Shown one piece after another: positions 37,766 to 51,415 of a stretch of DNA of 52,500 bases. Position 1 is the first letter of the stretch; each line of letters starts with the position of its first letter. A program made the position numbers and the translations under genes. Location of the stretch: NCBI GenBank assembly GCA_012295275.1, contig CM022666.1:5758558-5811057 (forward strand). The letters are read 5' to 3'. Source of the stretch: Chrysomallon squamiferum. Taxonomy: Eukaryota; Mollusca; Gastropoda; Neomphalida; Peltospiridae. The notes beneath the pieces were generated by a model that was not told the origin of the DNA, made no database searches, and saw only the letters and a list, made by a program, of their open reading frames with translations.

Positions 37766-39639
37766 GTAACTTTTACTACGATTTATACTACTACTACTAC
37801 TAATATTACTACTGTCACAACTACTATTTGTTATTGACACCATGATTACTACTACTGCTTTTATTGTTGTGTTTGTAATTTGTTTTTATTGCTGTTTCAA
37901 TTACAATTGCTTGTTATTGTTGCATTTATTGTAACATTTATTATTTACTATTACTATTACTACTATTGCTACTATTACTATTATTGCTGCTACTACTACT
38001 ACTACTACTACTACCACTACAGCTACTATAAGTATTAAAGAATGAAATATAAAAAATAAATACAGAATAAAGAATGTATAATTTAGAAGTAAAGAAAGAC
38101 TAATTTGAATTTTTTAGGCTTTTATTATTATTATTATTATTATTGCTGTATTTATTATTAGTAGTATTATTTAAATGTTGCTGTTATCAAACACCATTTT
38201 AATATATAATATAGTGTATAAGTATGAAAGATAAATAAAATTTATAATAAAGCATAATTTAAAACAAGTGAAAAGAGTTTTGTTTTTATAATCATCCTCA
38301 TCATTATATTATTATGATTATTATTATTATTATTATTTTATTGGCTTGTCATGGATTATAAATTGTTTAAATTGAAAAATCAATATTTGATTAATGCAAT
38401 TTTTTAGAAAAACTGAGAAGAATGTGTGCCCATCTACGTATATTACAATAGATACTATTATTATCATCATTATTAACACTGTCATTATTATCATTATCAT
38501 CATCAATATTATTAGTTATCATTATCATTATCATTGTTATTGTTATTGCTATTATTATTATTCTTATTATTATTATTAAAAAATCATTATGTACACTGAT
38601 TCTATCCTGAAAGTGTGTACATCCTGATTGGCCCTGATTCATTGCAGGTAACTCTAATACAGAGACTCAGTGCTTAAAATACCTTAGATCAACTCTTGAT
38701 TGTGTTACAAGAGGAATATTGCATTACAATAATTTAAAAAATGAAATAAAATTTAATTTTCTTATTAAGCAAATGTTTGACACTGCATTTGAAATTCTTG
38801 CCTCATGAACATTTACAAATCTACAGCAGTCATGTTACAAACTAATATCACAATAAAATGATAATATTAATATAATTTACTTCTTAAGATTTTTGATACA
38901 GTGATTTGTGAATTATGTTCTCTATATCATCTTCTTGTACATTCATCAATTTTGAAAAGTAACGGTCTAGACATGCTTGGTTCCTTGACATCTTCAGCTA
39001 TTCAAATTTTGAATCCTTAAGTAAATAATTATGTGCATATTTATTATCTAATAAAATGTGTATATCTGGGTTTTTTCTTTCTTTCTGTTTGTATTTCATT
39101 GTTTTTTTGTTTTTTTCCCTGCTAGATTTGTTGTCTGTTTTCCCCAGCAGATGGTGAAGATCATTTTCTAGAGACAATATTGTAGAACAACAATAATTAA
39201 AAATAAACAAAATTGTGTGAAATGATGATGAACACTGACAAACTAATAATTAAAAGTATTTATCTAACTGATAGACTCACTCACTAAAGAGTTAAAGAGA
39301 AAACAAAACACAACACAGTAACAATATGTTGAAGCCCGTTTTAATTTTGGTCACACTGATATCTACATACTAAGTCACCTATGTCGAAGATAAAACAGAC
39401 TTCCATTGTTAATAAATCAAAGATATATTCATTTTACATTATTATTAATTTTTTGTTCCATTCATTAGTCACAGTAATACAGTGAATACATCTCTTAAAA
39501 TAAATGAGTTTTTATTCAGAGTTGTATCCCTTGCTCTGACGGAAAATAAAATTTCATAAGATTTAGTTTAGTAACAATTTCAGTTTGTTTCCTTTTTATT
39601 AGCTTTTTCTTCTGACCTTTTCATCTGTTAACTCCATTT

Positions 39640-39830
39640 TTACAAAAGGAATTGTGTCCCTTGTTATAAAAGGTCAGTAGTTATTTCCCTTGTCCATATA
39701 AAATAAAGGTTATCTCCCTTATTATGAAACAATTAGTCATGAATTATTTCCCTTTACAACTCGGGGGGGATTTGTCTCCCTTTCTGTTATAAAATTAAAA
39801 CACTTATTTCTCCTTATCTAATTTTGCAAA
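39640..39830. repeat. Degenerate array of GTTATCTCCCTTATTATAAA
   Basis: Five to six loose units of about 33 bases, for example GTGTCCCTTGTTATAAAA, GTTATTTCCCTTGTCCATAT, GTTATCTCCCTTATTATGAA and TTTGTCTCCCTTTCTGTTAT. Outlying single copies occur at about 39519 and 40856. Confidence 0.75.
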
Positions 39831-41490
39831 GCATTTGAATGAATAAAAATGTAACTTTAGATAAATTTCAAAATATATCTCAAAGGATACAACTGAAGTT
39901 AAATTTCTCCACCTGTTTGTACATTACAGATATCTTGTACTCTCAATAAATAGCAAGCAATATCAATTCTTCTTGTCATTTTATCAGCAGACTAGAAATT
40001 TATATTTGTACAACAAACCCCTCTTTACCTTCTTAAAATACCTCATACTTTTTTTTTTAACAATTTTATGTAGATGAACACATTGCAAACTATTTACACT
40101 GTTGTATTGAAGTTTTTAACTGAGAAATGAAATTAAAAATAATTTTTAAATGCTGTGGTGTTAAAAAAAGAGTAATAATAGTTACAGTAAAATTAAACTG
40201 GTAACAATTCTGAATAAAGTTTGAAAATTTAAAAATATATATATATATATATATATAATATTTTGTCAAAGAAATATTAAAAAGAATAAAAATGCAAAGA
40301 TTTAAAAAAACATTTAATAAAATAAATACATTTTGACTGTGATAGTTGTATTTTTAATTTAAATTAATAATTTATCATTAAAAAAAAAATGTAAGACTTA
40401 TAATGACACATTTATGAAACTAGTGTGTTAATATAGTGAGTTTTTAATGTTTGTTTAGAATTTATTTCACAGTTAATTACTGTAAGCAAATGTGTTGCAG
40501 ATAAAAACAAAATTATCAGTCTACACTGGTCAAAATAAAAGGTATGATATATCAGATGTTCCATATACTGCATACATTCATAGAATGATATTACGAGCCA
40601 TACAGAAAACATATTAGTATATGGAGATAGACAGGTATAAAACTGAAGTATGCTGTAAAACTGTTGCTCTTATTAATGAAATTCATTCTGATGTAGTAAG
40701 ACATTTTTTTTTATTTTTTTTTTAAATAATAGTAAATAGAAATAAATAAATAAATAAATATCAATAGGATTGTTTAAATCTTATTATTATTTAAATGTAC
40801 TGATTAAGAGGTTAAAAATATATTTTATAAAAATGAAAAAGAACTGATGCAGGAGTTGTTTCCCTTGTTTTTAATATCAAGAGTTATCTGGATTTAAAAA
40901 GGAAACAAAATTGAAAGTATTATTGCCACAACAATATAAACACTGTTTTTGTTAAAAAAAAAAACAACAACAAAAAAAACCCACAATTATCTGAAATTTT
41001 AAAAGCAAATTAAATAAAATCAGTGAAATTACTTTATATACATTTATTTAGCAATATTACGTTAATAATAATAATTATATTAAATAGATACAAAACAATG
41101 TGGTTCCAGTTTTTAAATTTTAAAAAATAATTTTCCAGCAAAGTATGAAATAACATTTACAAATTTCTGAATAAAAATAAATAAATAAATAAAGCATTAT
41201 TAACAATAAGAAAAATAATAATTAACAAAAAAAAGGATTAAAAAAACATTTATCTGTTCTACAGAAACATTAAAAAAAAAAATGCAGATCTAAATTGACA
41301 CCCGTTGTTTAGAAGATTTTGTAAGCAAATTTATAAAGTAGACAAGAATACACTGAATAATGTATTCCTCAAATGAAACATGTAACAAATACCTTCTTCA
41401 TTTGTAATAAATGCAAAATAATATCTGAATGTGGTTCAAGGAGCAATTTTTTGAAAAATAAATTCAAACATAATGGGTCTATATGTATAC

Positions 41491-41493
<3 letters not shown>

Positions 41494-41541
<48 letters not shown>
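41494..41541. repeat. (TA)n microsatellite
   Basis: About 24 perfect TA units, self-complementary and able to extrude as a cruciform. Confidence 0.97.
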
Positions 41542-41543
<2 letters not shown>

Positions 41544-42047
41544 GATTAAGTCATAGAAACACATCATGTGTATTTATATAATATAATCTTCATGCTGATT
41601 TTTTGTTTTCATTTTCTTTTAAATGCATATTTTTTCAAATTTGGTGTGACTGAAACATAATTTGGGCTGGCACTATGAAAAACCTTTATCTGAAAGAGTT
41701 TTGTTGTGATGAAAGGGACACAAACAAAAATATATATAAATAGACAATATCCTTGAGAAGTTGGCCATCTAAACACTGCCAATAATAAAACAAACAAAAA
41801 AATAATAATATCTAAGGAACATTAAATATAAATGTACACATCATTGACAACAACAAAATATTAAAATAATAATAAAAAAAAATATAAATAAAAAAAAAAA
41901 TAATAATAATAAAAAAAATATATAATAAAACATTAAGGCTATAAATACACAACATAATAAAAATAATTGTTACCAAAATATCAACTGCAAGACCAGCAAA
42001 TACAAATCCCCCACCCCCTTCATTATCCCTCCACTGGATAATCCATT

Positions 42048-42315
42048 CTGATTGGACAATGACAATGTACAATTCCCTAACGTCACCATCACTTTACAAG
42101 ACAATCTGTTCTGATTGGTTTAAATCAGCCAATGATAATATACAATCCCTAACCCTTCCATCATCCGAAACTCTATTCTGATTGGCTGTTGAAATCAACC
42201 AATAATAATGTACAATTCCCTAATTCCTTCTCCTCTTCTTCATCAGATAACCTAATCTGATTGGCTGCCAAAAACAGCCAATGATATATCACTACTGAGG
42301 TATTTATTAGCCAAT
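42048..42315. repeat. Tandem CTGATTGG...CCAAT hairpin array
   Basis: CTGATTGG recurs at 42048, 42111, 42178 and 42257, each followed 8-15 bases later by CCAAT or a decayed form and, in three copies, by TACAAT(T)CCCTAA. The fourth unit has a perfect 8-base stem ATTGGCTG/CAGCCAAT. Confidence 0.85.
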
Positions 42316-43726
42316 GAAAATGAAGAGGTAAATATATTAGTTACCTCATGGCAAATGATAATTAGTGTGTGATGATTGGGAGAAATGATTTATGAATTTG
42401 GTTGTTTTGTTTTTGTTGTGTTATTATCATTATTATTATTAATTTTTTAAAAATAAATTTCTATGTCTTCATTTTCTTTAATATTAGTATACAATTAATA
42501 TACTGAAAAATATACACACAAAACGCAAATTAAAAAAACAAACATTAACACCAAAAATCACAGTAAATCAAATAATAATAATAAAAAAAGAACATATGCA
42601 CTATTTTGCAATTATTTGTATTTTACACAAAAAGGCAAGAAATACATCAATAAAATAACTGCTGAAACATTTTTATTTTTCATTTTTAAATAATGAAAGT
42701 AAAATGCTAATGAATATAAAATGGCTCCCAAAATTAAAATGTAAAGTGATTTTAAAAATAATATTTATATATAATATATATTAGCTAAATTGTCTAAAAG
42801 ATTCATCTTTGGTTGTAAAATAATAAAATCTAAAAATTTGTTTTTAATTGTAAGCAAGTGTGAAAAATCTAGTACAGTTAAAAAAATATTTTGAAAAATT
42901 AAAAAACATTACTAATCTATAGACCTTTACAATAATAAATATAAATTCACCATGAATCTAAACAACAAAAAAATACTTCACATAATAATATTAAAGTTAT
43001 TTTCTAAATCTTGTTTTAATTTAAAGCAAAAATCTCACAATTTATTCTGTAATTAAATTATTTATATAATTATTTGCTCATCAAAAGCAAATACCTTCAT
43101 AAGACTGAGTAGCCATTAAATCCATTTTAAAAATATTGATTTGAAATTATTTGCTTTACTTACAAACATCCTACAATACAGGCCAAAAAAAAAAAAAAAA
43201 GATTCTTTGGATATATTATTAAATTTGTCTTATCATCATAAAGTGTGTTAGAACATATATACAAGTATATGTACAAGGTTACATAATAAAAATATTAAGA
43301 TAATTACACATTATCCACTAAATACAGTGACATTTTCTTTATATAAATTAAAGTAAATTAAATATATTTTGTGAGGAAATGTTGAGAAAAGTAATAAGAA
43401 ATATATGCATATTTTTTTTTCTTTAAGTATAAAAGCCAATATTTCTTTTGATAAATTTGGTAAAGTATTTACTTTTAAAAGCTTTAAAAAGTTATAAAAA
43501 AAAATGTAAGTTTTTATCCTTACTGCTATCAAAAAGACAGTCTGTGTGTGGGTATAAATTTTAAATTAAAATTAAATCATAAATTATTAAATAAATCATT
43601 ATTAAATCTTCTAAAACCAGAAGTTAAAATTTTGGTTTAGGATGAAGGTGGGATTTTAAAATTTTAAATACCTTTGGTCATTAAATAAAATCAATAACCC
43701 AAAACACAACCATAAATATGAAAATA

Positions 43727-43787
43727 TAAAATAAAATAAAATAAAATAAAATAAAATAAAATAAAATAAAATAAAATAAAATAAATA
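43727..43787. repeat. (AAAAT)n repeat
   Basis: About twelve perfect pentanucleotide units. Confidence 0.96.
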
Positions 43788-45076
43788 ATGGTAATAAAAT
43801 GAAAATGTATAAAAATTAAAATTGTAAACTCAAATGGTCACATTTTATTTTCTAATCGAAAGATAAAATGTTATTATAAATGGAGAGATTTGCCATTATT
43901 TCAAATCACAATGTCAGTGTCAAAAGTCAAAGGTCAGTTTCATTTTAAATCAGTCAAGGTATTCTTTTTCAAAATTAAATATTATTTTGAATCAAAACCA
44001 AATGTTAATTAAAACCAAATGTTAAGCTAAACAAATCTTGATTTATTTATGTATTAATTTATTATTATTTTTATTATTATTATTATTAACAACTCACAAA
44101 TTAGAATATTTTAATTATTATTTCTTAAAATTTTGACCAAGATATTTTATTTAATAAATGTTTATTTTTGACAAAAATATTACTAACAAACTGAAGCCAG
44201 TACACTGTATGTGTGTGTACCCTTCTGGTGATTGTCTGGAAAAAAAAAAAAAAAAAATATGTAACAACGAAATGCTAAGTATTTCAATGTAATATGTTTG
44301 TGGTTATTTTATTTTATTATCTGTGTTTTTTCTTCACCATTTCCCATATAAATTATTGTATCATGAAACCTTTCTACTCTGCCCACATTCCCTCCTACCT
44401 TACTATAATAGTCATATACCCTTCCATCCTCCAGGCCTATTGTGAACTACAATTTTTGCAAAATTTCACACTGTCCACAAAATTAAATTCTTAAAAATAA
44501 AAATAATAATAAATATGAATTTGTAGATAAATGCACATAACATCTGAATAAAACCAATCCACTTGTTAATGTGATTTCATCTCTTTCTTTCTTTCTTTTT
44601 TTTTTTTTTTTTTTTTTTTTTGGTTATTGAATATAACATAAAATGCACATCAATAATAACATGAACACCACAGTTTGTTAGTTGCCAGGTGTCTCTTACA
44701 ACTCAAGGTACAGATGAGAACATATATACCTCTGTGTATGTATATATATATATATCTATATATGTAGGTATACTGCTGCATACGTGGATATCAGTGTTGC
44801 AGTTTAAACAGCGTATTTCTGAGTGTCGTTTCTTCTTAAAGTCCTTTTTATTTAATGAATTTCTCATCAAAATGTTTTCGACAAAACTGAAATAATTCTC
44901 ACGAGAGAATCTGAAGTCTTGCAAATATCCTTGACGAATCAATCAAAGCAAAAAACAGAATAGCACTCCATTTTTACACTCATTTTACCTTCAATGGGAG
45001 TCACTAAAGAAGAAAACAAAATTTGTTAAAAAATGGTACGAACATGAGAAACACAAAAAATTTAAGTTGCCACAAT

Positions 45077-45156
45077 TCACATCATGATGATCAATGTCTT
45101 TCCTGATTCCTCTGAAACATTGGAAAAGATGTCCATGTCTTCAGTTTCTTTGTCCA
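45077..45156 (-). CDS. Candidate alternative terminal exon of the glypican
   Basis: On the minus strand TTTCTTACAG abuts 45156. The first two bases would complete a codon with the single base left by exon B, then 25 codons read DKETEDMDIFSNVSEESG...LIIMM followed by TGA at 45079-45077. The phase fits exon B. It lacks the Ser-Gly run and the hydrophobic GPI tail of exon C. Its codon content is balanced for such AT-rich DNA. It may equally be part of exon C's 3' UTR or chance. Confidence 0.25.
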
Positions 45157-45400
45157 CTGTAAGAAATCATTCGAAAAATTTGCAAAAAAATAAAATAAAA
45201 TCCAGTTCCTGTTATCACTAGTAAATAATTCTATGAAAAATTTTCAACAGTTGGTTTCCTGAAGATGAATTTTTTTTTTTTTTTTTTTCATGGTACGAAA
45301 TTTTCAAATTTTTATGTTGAATTTATTATTTTTTTATTATTATTTTTAATAATTATTTTTCTTTTTTTGTTATAAAACGTATTTTGTAATTTAACAGGAT

Positions 45401-45406
45401 TTTATT
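45401..45406 (-). promoter_or_regulatory. Candidate polyadenylation signal for the glypican
   Basis: Minus-strand AATAAA about 260 bases after the exon C stop, the nearest I see. Glypican 3' UTRs are often longer and several more copies lie farther on, so this is tentative. Confidence 0.2.
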
Positions 45407-45666
45407 TAATTGTCAGCAGTCAATATCCTCCATTCCTTTTAATTGTTTGTTTTTTTGTCTTTCTCTTTTTTCTTTCTTTCTTTTTTCACTCTCTCAATTT
45501 CTTTTTTTTAAACATCCTCTTTTCCACTTTAATTTTCAGTTATAGTTTTCTACAACCACTGCTGACAAAGCACCAGAAGATTAGAAATAGGCACATTGTA
45601 GATGTATTGCTTGCGTCGCGTCACCAATTAACTACTGCACTGACAGCATCGTCTCTACGCTGCCAA

Positions 45667-45980
45667 TCAACACAGGATTCGCTGCAACAGTGTCTGTCCC
45701 ATCATCAACACAAACAAAATGAGGGCCAGGGAAGATCCCTGGCTGACCCCTAAACCGGGTTTCACCGAACTGTCTGTTTCTACATCGTTGTCGCGTGGGC
45801 CATGTTTTCTCTTCCCTCCTTTGTTTTTGCCCTTGCCCCTGCTTCCCTTGCCCCCCTTGTCAGTACTGTAAGGGGGGTTGTCGATGTTGACAATTCCCTT
45901 TTCTTCTTCTTCCGATATAACTCCTCCTCCTGAACCACTTCCGTCCAGTCCACTTCCACTGCCACTCATACCATCGATTT
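45667..45980 (-). CDS. GPC6: Glypican exon C: Ser-Gly sites, basic linker, GPI signal
   Basis: Acceptor AATTTTCAG abuts 45980. Two bases complete Glu, then 103 codons and TGA (45669-45667). Order: DGMSGSGSGLDGSGSGGG (several SG dipeptides next to acidic residues), EEEEKG acidic cluster, a Lys/Gly-rich stretch KGGKGSRGKGKNKGGKRKHG, a short acidic piece, and a hydrophobic end LALILFVLMM after QGSS. SG sites flanked by acids are classic heparan sulfate attachment points; the small residues before the hydrophobic run fit a GPI attachment site. The tail ends with LLQRILC, slightly polar for a GPI signal. The basic linker is unusual among glypicans I know. Confidence 0.92.
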
Positions 45981-46045
45981 CTGAAAATTCAAACATGAAA
46001 ATTACTGGATAAGAGACTAAGTTAATGGATGGATAAATGAATATA

Positions 46046-46086
<41 letters not shown>

Positions 46087-46577
46087 TGAATGCCTGAACA
46101 AATAAATAATAATTGAATAAATGAATGAAAATAAAATATATAAATAAAACTAAATAAAGATATAAATAAAAAATAAAGAAATAATGAAGATAAATTAATA
46201 AGTAAATAATAAATAGATAAATAACTAAATAAAATAAAGTCCTTTACATACATATTTTAACTCAAAAAACAAGACAACAAAAAATAATTTCCAAAATTGT
46301 TTATCATTTAAACCAATGTTGATATGACAGATTTGAAAAAGATTTCCTTCTGCCCAGGATAAAAATTTAAAATAAACTGAACTGAAATTTCACAAAGACT
46401 AAGATCTAAAATTTTATCAAACCAAACAAGAATTTTAAAGAAACCAAAGCACAATTCTGAAAAAACAGGGAGTAAAATTTCAGCTAGTTTCAATCAAACT
46501 TTAAACCAGACACAACTGAAATACTTTAAAAAATATAAGAAATTCTTCCTAATAAAAAAAAAAACAAAACAAAACAA

Positions 46578-46650
46578 AATAAATAAATAAATAAATAAAT
46601 AAAAATAAATAAATAAATAAAAATAAATAAATAAATAAAAATAATAATAA

Positions 46651-46697
<47 letters not shown>
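46578..46697. repeat. (AAAT)n tetranucleotide repeat
   Basis: Long TAAA run with occasional AAAAT and AATAAT interruptions. Confidence 0.96.
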
Positions 46698-46698
<1 letters not shown>

Positions 46699-47502
46699 CT
46701 GACAAAAAATAATCCATAAAAAAACATTTGTATGACCAGGACTAAAATAACTATGTTAAAAATATCTCAGCAATCAACTGAAGACCAATTTTTACTCTGT
46801 GGCAAAAGAAAACAACTTATCAATCAGAAGTACTGTCTAAAACCATTGCCTCTTGCCAGTCCTTTGCAATGCCTCTTGTCAAGCTAGGCTTATTAAGTAG
46901 AAATTGATGGTATTTCCATGGTAACAAGTTTGAATAACAGTTAATTTTTTTTACATTTTTTATTTTTTTAATTCTTTAAAAAGTTTTTTTTTTTTTTTAA
47001 AGTGGTGAAAATTTCGGTTTTTTTTTTTAAAAAAGTTGGATTAGTGATTTAAAAAAAAAAAAAATAAATTTATTTATTTTTTATTTTTATTATTTATTAT
47101 TTTTAATTTTTATTTATTTGTTTTTTTTTTCTCCAAAATTTTCTCTAATTCCAGTTTTAATCTAAATTTGAATGTTAAAAATAATATAAATTAAAAAAAA
47201 AATAAGATGAACAACATAATTAATAACATGATGAAATCATTCACAACATCAGAATATATTTGCTTCTAAGACAGTTTGAAATAAAAATAAAAAATTAGTT
47301 TAGACAAAAGTACATGACAAAAAAAAATCAAAATAATTTAAATTTAAAAAGTAATGCTTTGTGGAGTTGGGTTTTAAAATAAAAATTAACAAACATTTAA
47401 TACAAAATATTAGTCCCATTCAGTATGTGATTAAAATCAATGCTTTATAAAAAATAACATTTCCAATACAAGCCAGTACATGATGAAAATCAATGCTCTG
47501 TA

Positions 47503-47506
<4 letters not shown>

Positions 47507-47573
<67 letters not shown>

Positions 47574-47589
47574 GTCTCTGTCTCTCTCT

Positions 47590-47660
<71 letters not shown>
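47507..47660. repeat. (CT)n tract, 154 bp
   Basis: Nearly pure CT with a few TTTCT and CTGTCT interruptions; reads GA in the glypican transcript. Confidence 0.97.
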
Positions 47661-47663
<3 letters not shown>

Positions 47664-48575
47664 ATACTCTGCTCTGTCAATCAGCTGTCTGTATTGATAA
47701 ACTGTCTTTTCTAAAACAGAGCATGTCACTTACAAACTCAACCATCAGACTGGCTTGAAATTACTCTGTCAAACTGAAAACAGACATTTCTGCGGAGAGT
47801 ATCTTTAGGCAGGAAATACCACATTAACAGATTTATAGGCACGGTTCTGATGGAAAAAAAAATGTCGTTTTTAATACAGGGTAATATTACTTTCAACGAA
47901 GGCTGTTACAAGCTTGTTTTGTTATTACTAATAACACAGGCAATTACAGGCAGGTTTTTGATGAATTTCATTATTAAAATAAGCAAAACATAGGCAGGTT
48001 TATAGACGAATATCATTAAAATAGGCAATTTTAGGGTAATATCATTTTTAACAAAGGCATTATAGACTAGTTTGGAGGAAATTTCTTTCATTTCTTTCTT
48101 TCTTGTTAACTACTTTACTCTCCTTTTTTTTCTTTCCTTTTTCCTTCTTTCTCTCCCTTTCACTCACTCATTTTTGTACCCTACTTTAGTATTAATGGCA
48201 ACTTCACTCTAGATTAACTAAAATTTGGATCTGAATCCTGGTTCATTGAAATGTTTAGGTTTTGGGCTGCTTGAAGGTTTGATCATCAAACTGAAATGTT
48301 TTCAAATCTGCCCACACACACTTTCTACATGTGTCCCAACATTTTTGTCTGTTAATATCAAATCTGAGGGGACCATTAAAATGTAATGTTCATCACTGCC
48401 CCTGTATTTTTATTTTTTAAAACCAAATTTGAGTTGTCCATTAAGACATAATGTTTATCAGTATCCATATTTTTTTTTTTGTCTCATCATACCAAATTTG
48501 CAAAGCTACATCTTTCCGCAAGCACTGAACTATTTTAGATGCAATTGAAGCTGTTGTTACTGAAGCTGCTGTTAC

Positions 48576-48751
48576 CTGTGTCAATCCAGTCAACATCCAT
48601 GCCGTTATAGGCGCTGTGCAGTCGACTTGTTATCAGTTTTAGCTGGATGATCTGGCGAGAGACAACAGTGTTGGCCTTGGTGACGTCAATCTCAACTTCT
48701 GGGTTGTTGATCTGATTGACCACTCCGTCCTTCTGTACGTCAGGGATGTAC
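48576..48751 (-). CDS. GPC6: Glypican exon B: membrane-proximal core
   Basis: Acceptor TTCCCTCCAG abuts 48751; donor CACAG|GTAACA. The first base completes arginine from exon A; 58 codons encode YIPDVQKDGVVNQINNPEVE through RQIIQLKLITSRLHSAYN and GMDVDWIDT, and one base is carried over. NQINNPEVE and AYNG.DVD are near-invariant in the dally-like clade. Reading on into the intron gives a stop shortly after. A 270-base GA-rich tract (UC-rich in the transcript) begins 58 bases upstream of the exon, and a CT tract lies about 0.9 kb downstream. Confidence 0.95.
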
Positions 48752-50623
<1,872 letters not shown>

Positions 50624-50898
50624 CTTGCTCTGTCTTGCCCATTCCAACAATCATCTTCAGTCATGGGAGAAGCAGCAAGGTCTTCATCATTGCAGACTGT
50701 GTATGGCAGCTGAACCCAGAAGTCTTTTGCCATTTTCACTTTTTCCTTGATATCCCGGACCAGTCTGTCTAGACTTGTTCCAGCGGCTGTGGTGGGCCGG
50801 GCAGACTGAGTCTTGGGTTGAAAGTTGAACGTGTACTCGAAATTTTCAGCTTCTCTTTTCTCTCGACTTAGTCTTGGTGTTCCACATCCAGCAAATAT
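50624..50898 (-). CDS. GPC6: Glypican exon A: end of Cys-rich core
   Basis: Acceptor TTATTCTCAG abuts 50898; donor GCAAG|GTATTA. Ninety-one codons plus two bases encode IFAGCGTPRLSREKREAE, FNFQPKTQSARPTTAAGTSL, DRLVRDIKEKVKMAKDFW, LPYTVC and DDCWNGQDRA. GCG, YTVC and DCWNG supply conserved glypican cysteines. REKR|EA is a convertase (furin) consensus at the place where glypicans are commonly cut into two disulfide-linked chains. The upstream intron begins with more than 500 bases of (ATT)n-type repeat. Confidence 0.95.
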
Positions 50899-50902
50899 CT
50901 GA

Positions 50903-50903
<1 letters not shown>

Positions 50904-50947
<44 letters not shown>

Positions 50948-51054
50948 TAATAACAATAACAAATGTATTGACAATAATAGTAGTAGTAGTAATAATAATA
51001 ATAATAATAATAAAAATAATAATAAAAAAATAATAATAAATTAATAAGAATAAG

Positions 51055-51091
<37 letters not shown>

Positions 51092-51415
51092 TAATAATAT
51101 AACAACAACAACAACAACAAATGTATTGACAGTAGTAGTAGTAGTAATAATAATAGTAATAAAAAAATAATAATAATAATAATAATAACAAATGTAATGA
51201 CAGTAATAATAACAATAACAAAACAATAGTAACATTAATAATAATATTATTAACTGTAATAAGAGTAATAAAAATAATAATAGTAAAAATTATAATAACA
51301 GTAACATGAATAAGAATAAAAACAGTGATAATAATAATAATAGTAAAGGTAATAAACAATAATAAAACAATAATAACAATAATAATAACTAATAAAAAAA
51401 ATAATAATAATAATA
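50904..51415. repeat. (AAT)n-rich compound repeat
   Basis: Over 500 bases of AAT units with GTA, CAA and AAC variants, abutting the acceptor of glypican exon A (minus-strand ATT). Long Ile/Leu/Tyr open frames here are artefacts. Confidence 0.95.

Larger units (their letters stand above)
36160..45076. other. Intergenic region between the minisatellite and the glypican
   Basis: Contains a short CpG-bearing stretch with a TGACGTCA palindrome (36376-36383), a hAT-like terminus (36574), (AAT)n at 37267-37311, (CT)n at 37694-37762, ATC/ATT tracts (38455-38580), two hairpin or tandem arrays (39640-39830, 42048-42315), (TA)n at 41494-41541, (AAAAT)n at 43727-43787 and poly-T at 44596-44622. No exon is recognised. 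Confidence 0.55.
45981..48575 (-). other. Glypican intron between exons B and C
   Basis: AT-rich. Holds (GT)n at 46050-46084, (AAAT)n at 46578-46697 and a (CT)n tract at 47507-47660. No additional exon is seen. Confidence 0.65.

Noticed and set aside
44992-45015. Minus-strand 15-base exon-like segment (TTCTTTAG ... GTAAAA)
   Set aside because: Weak donor, opens with TGA in one frame, and no partner exon; chance match is likely.
47420-47729. Arg-Glu and Leu-Ser repeat open frames
   Set aside because: Artefacts of (CT)n/(GA)n; the same holds for those at 48779-49090.
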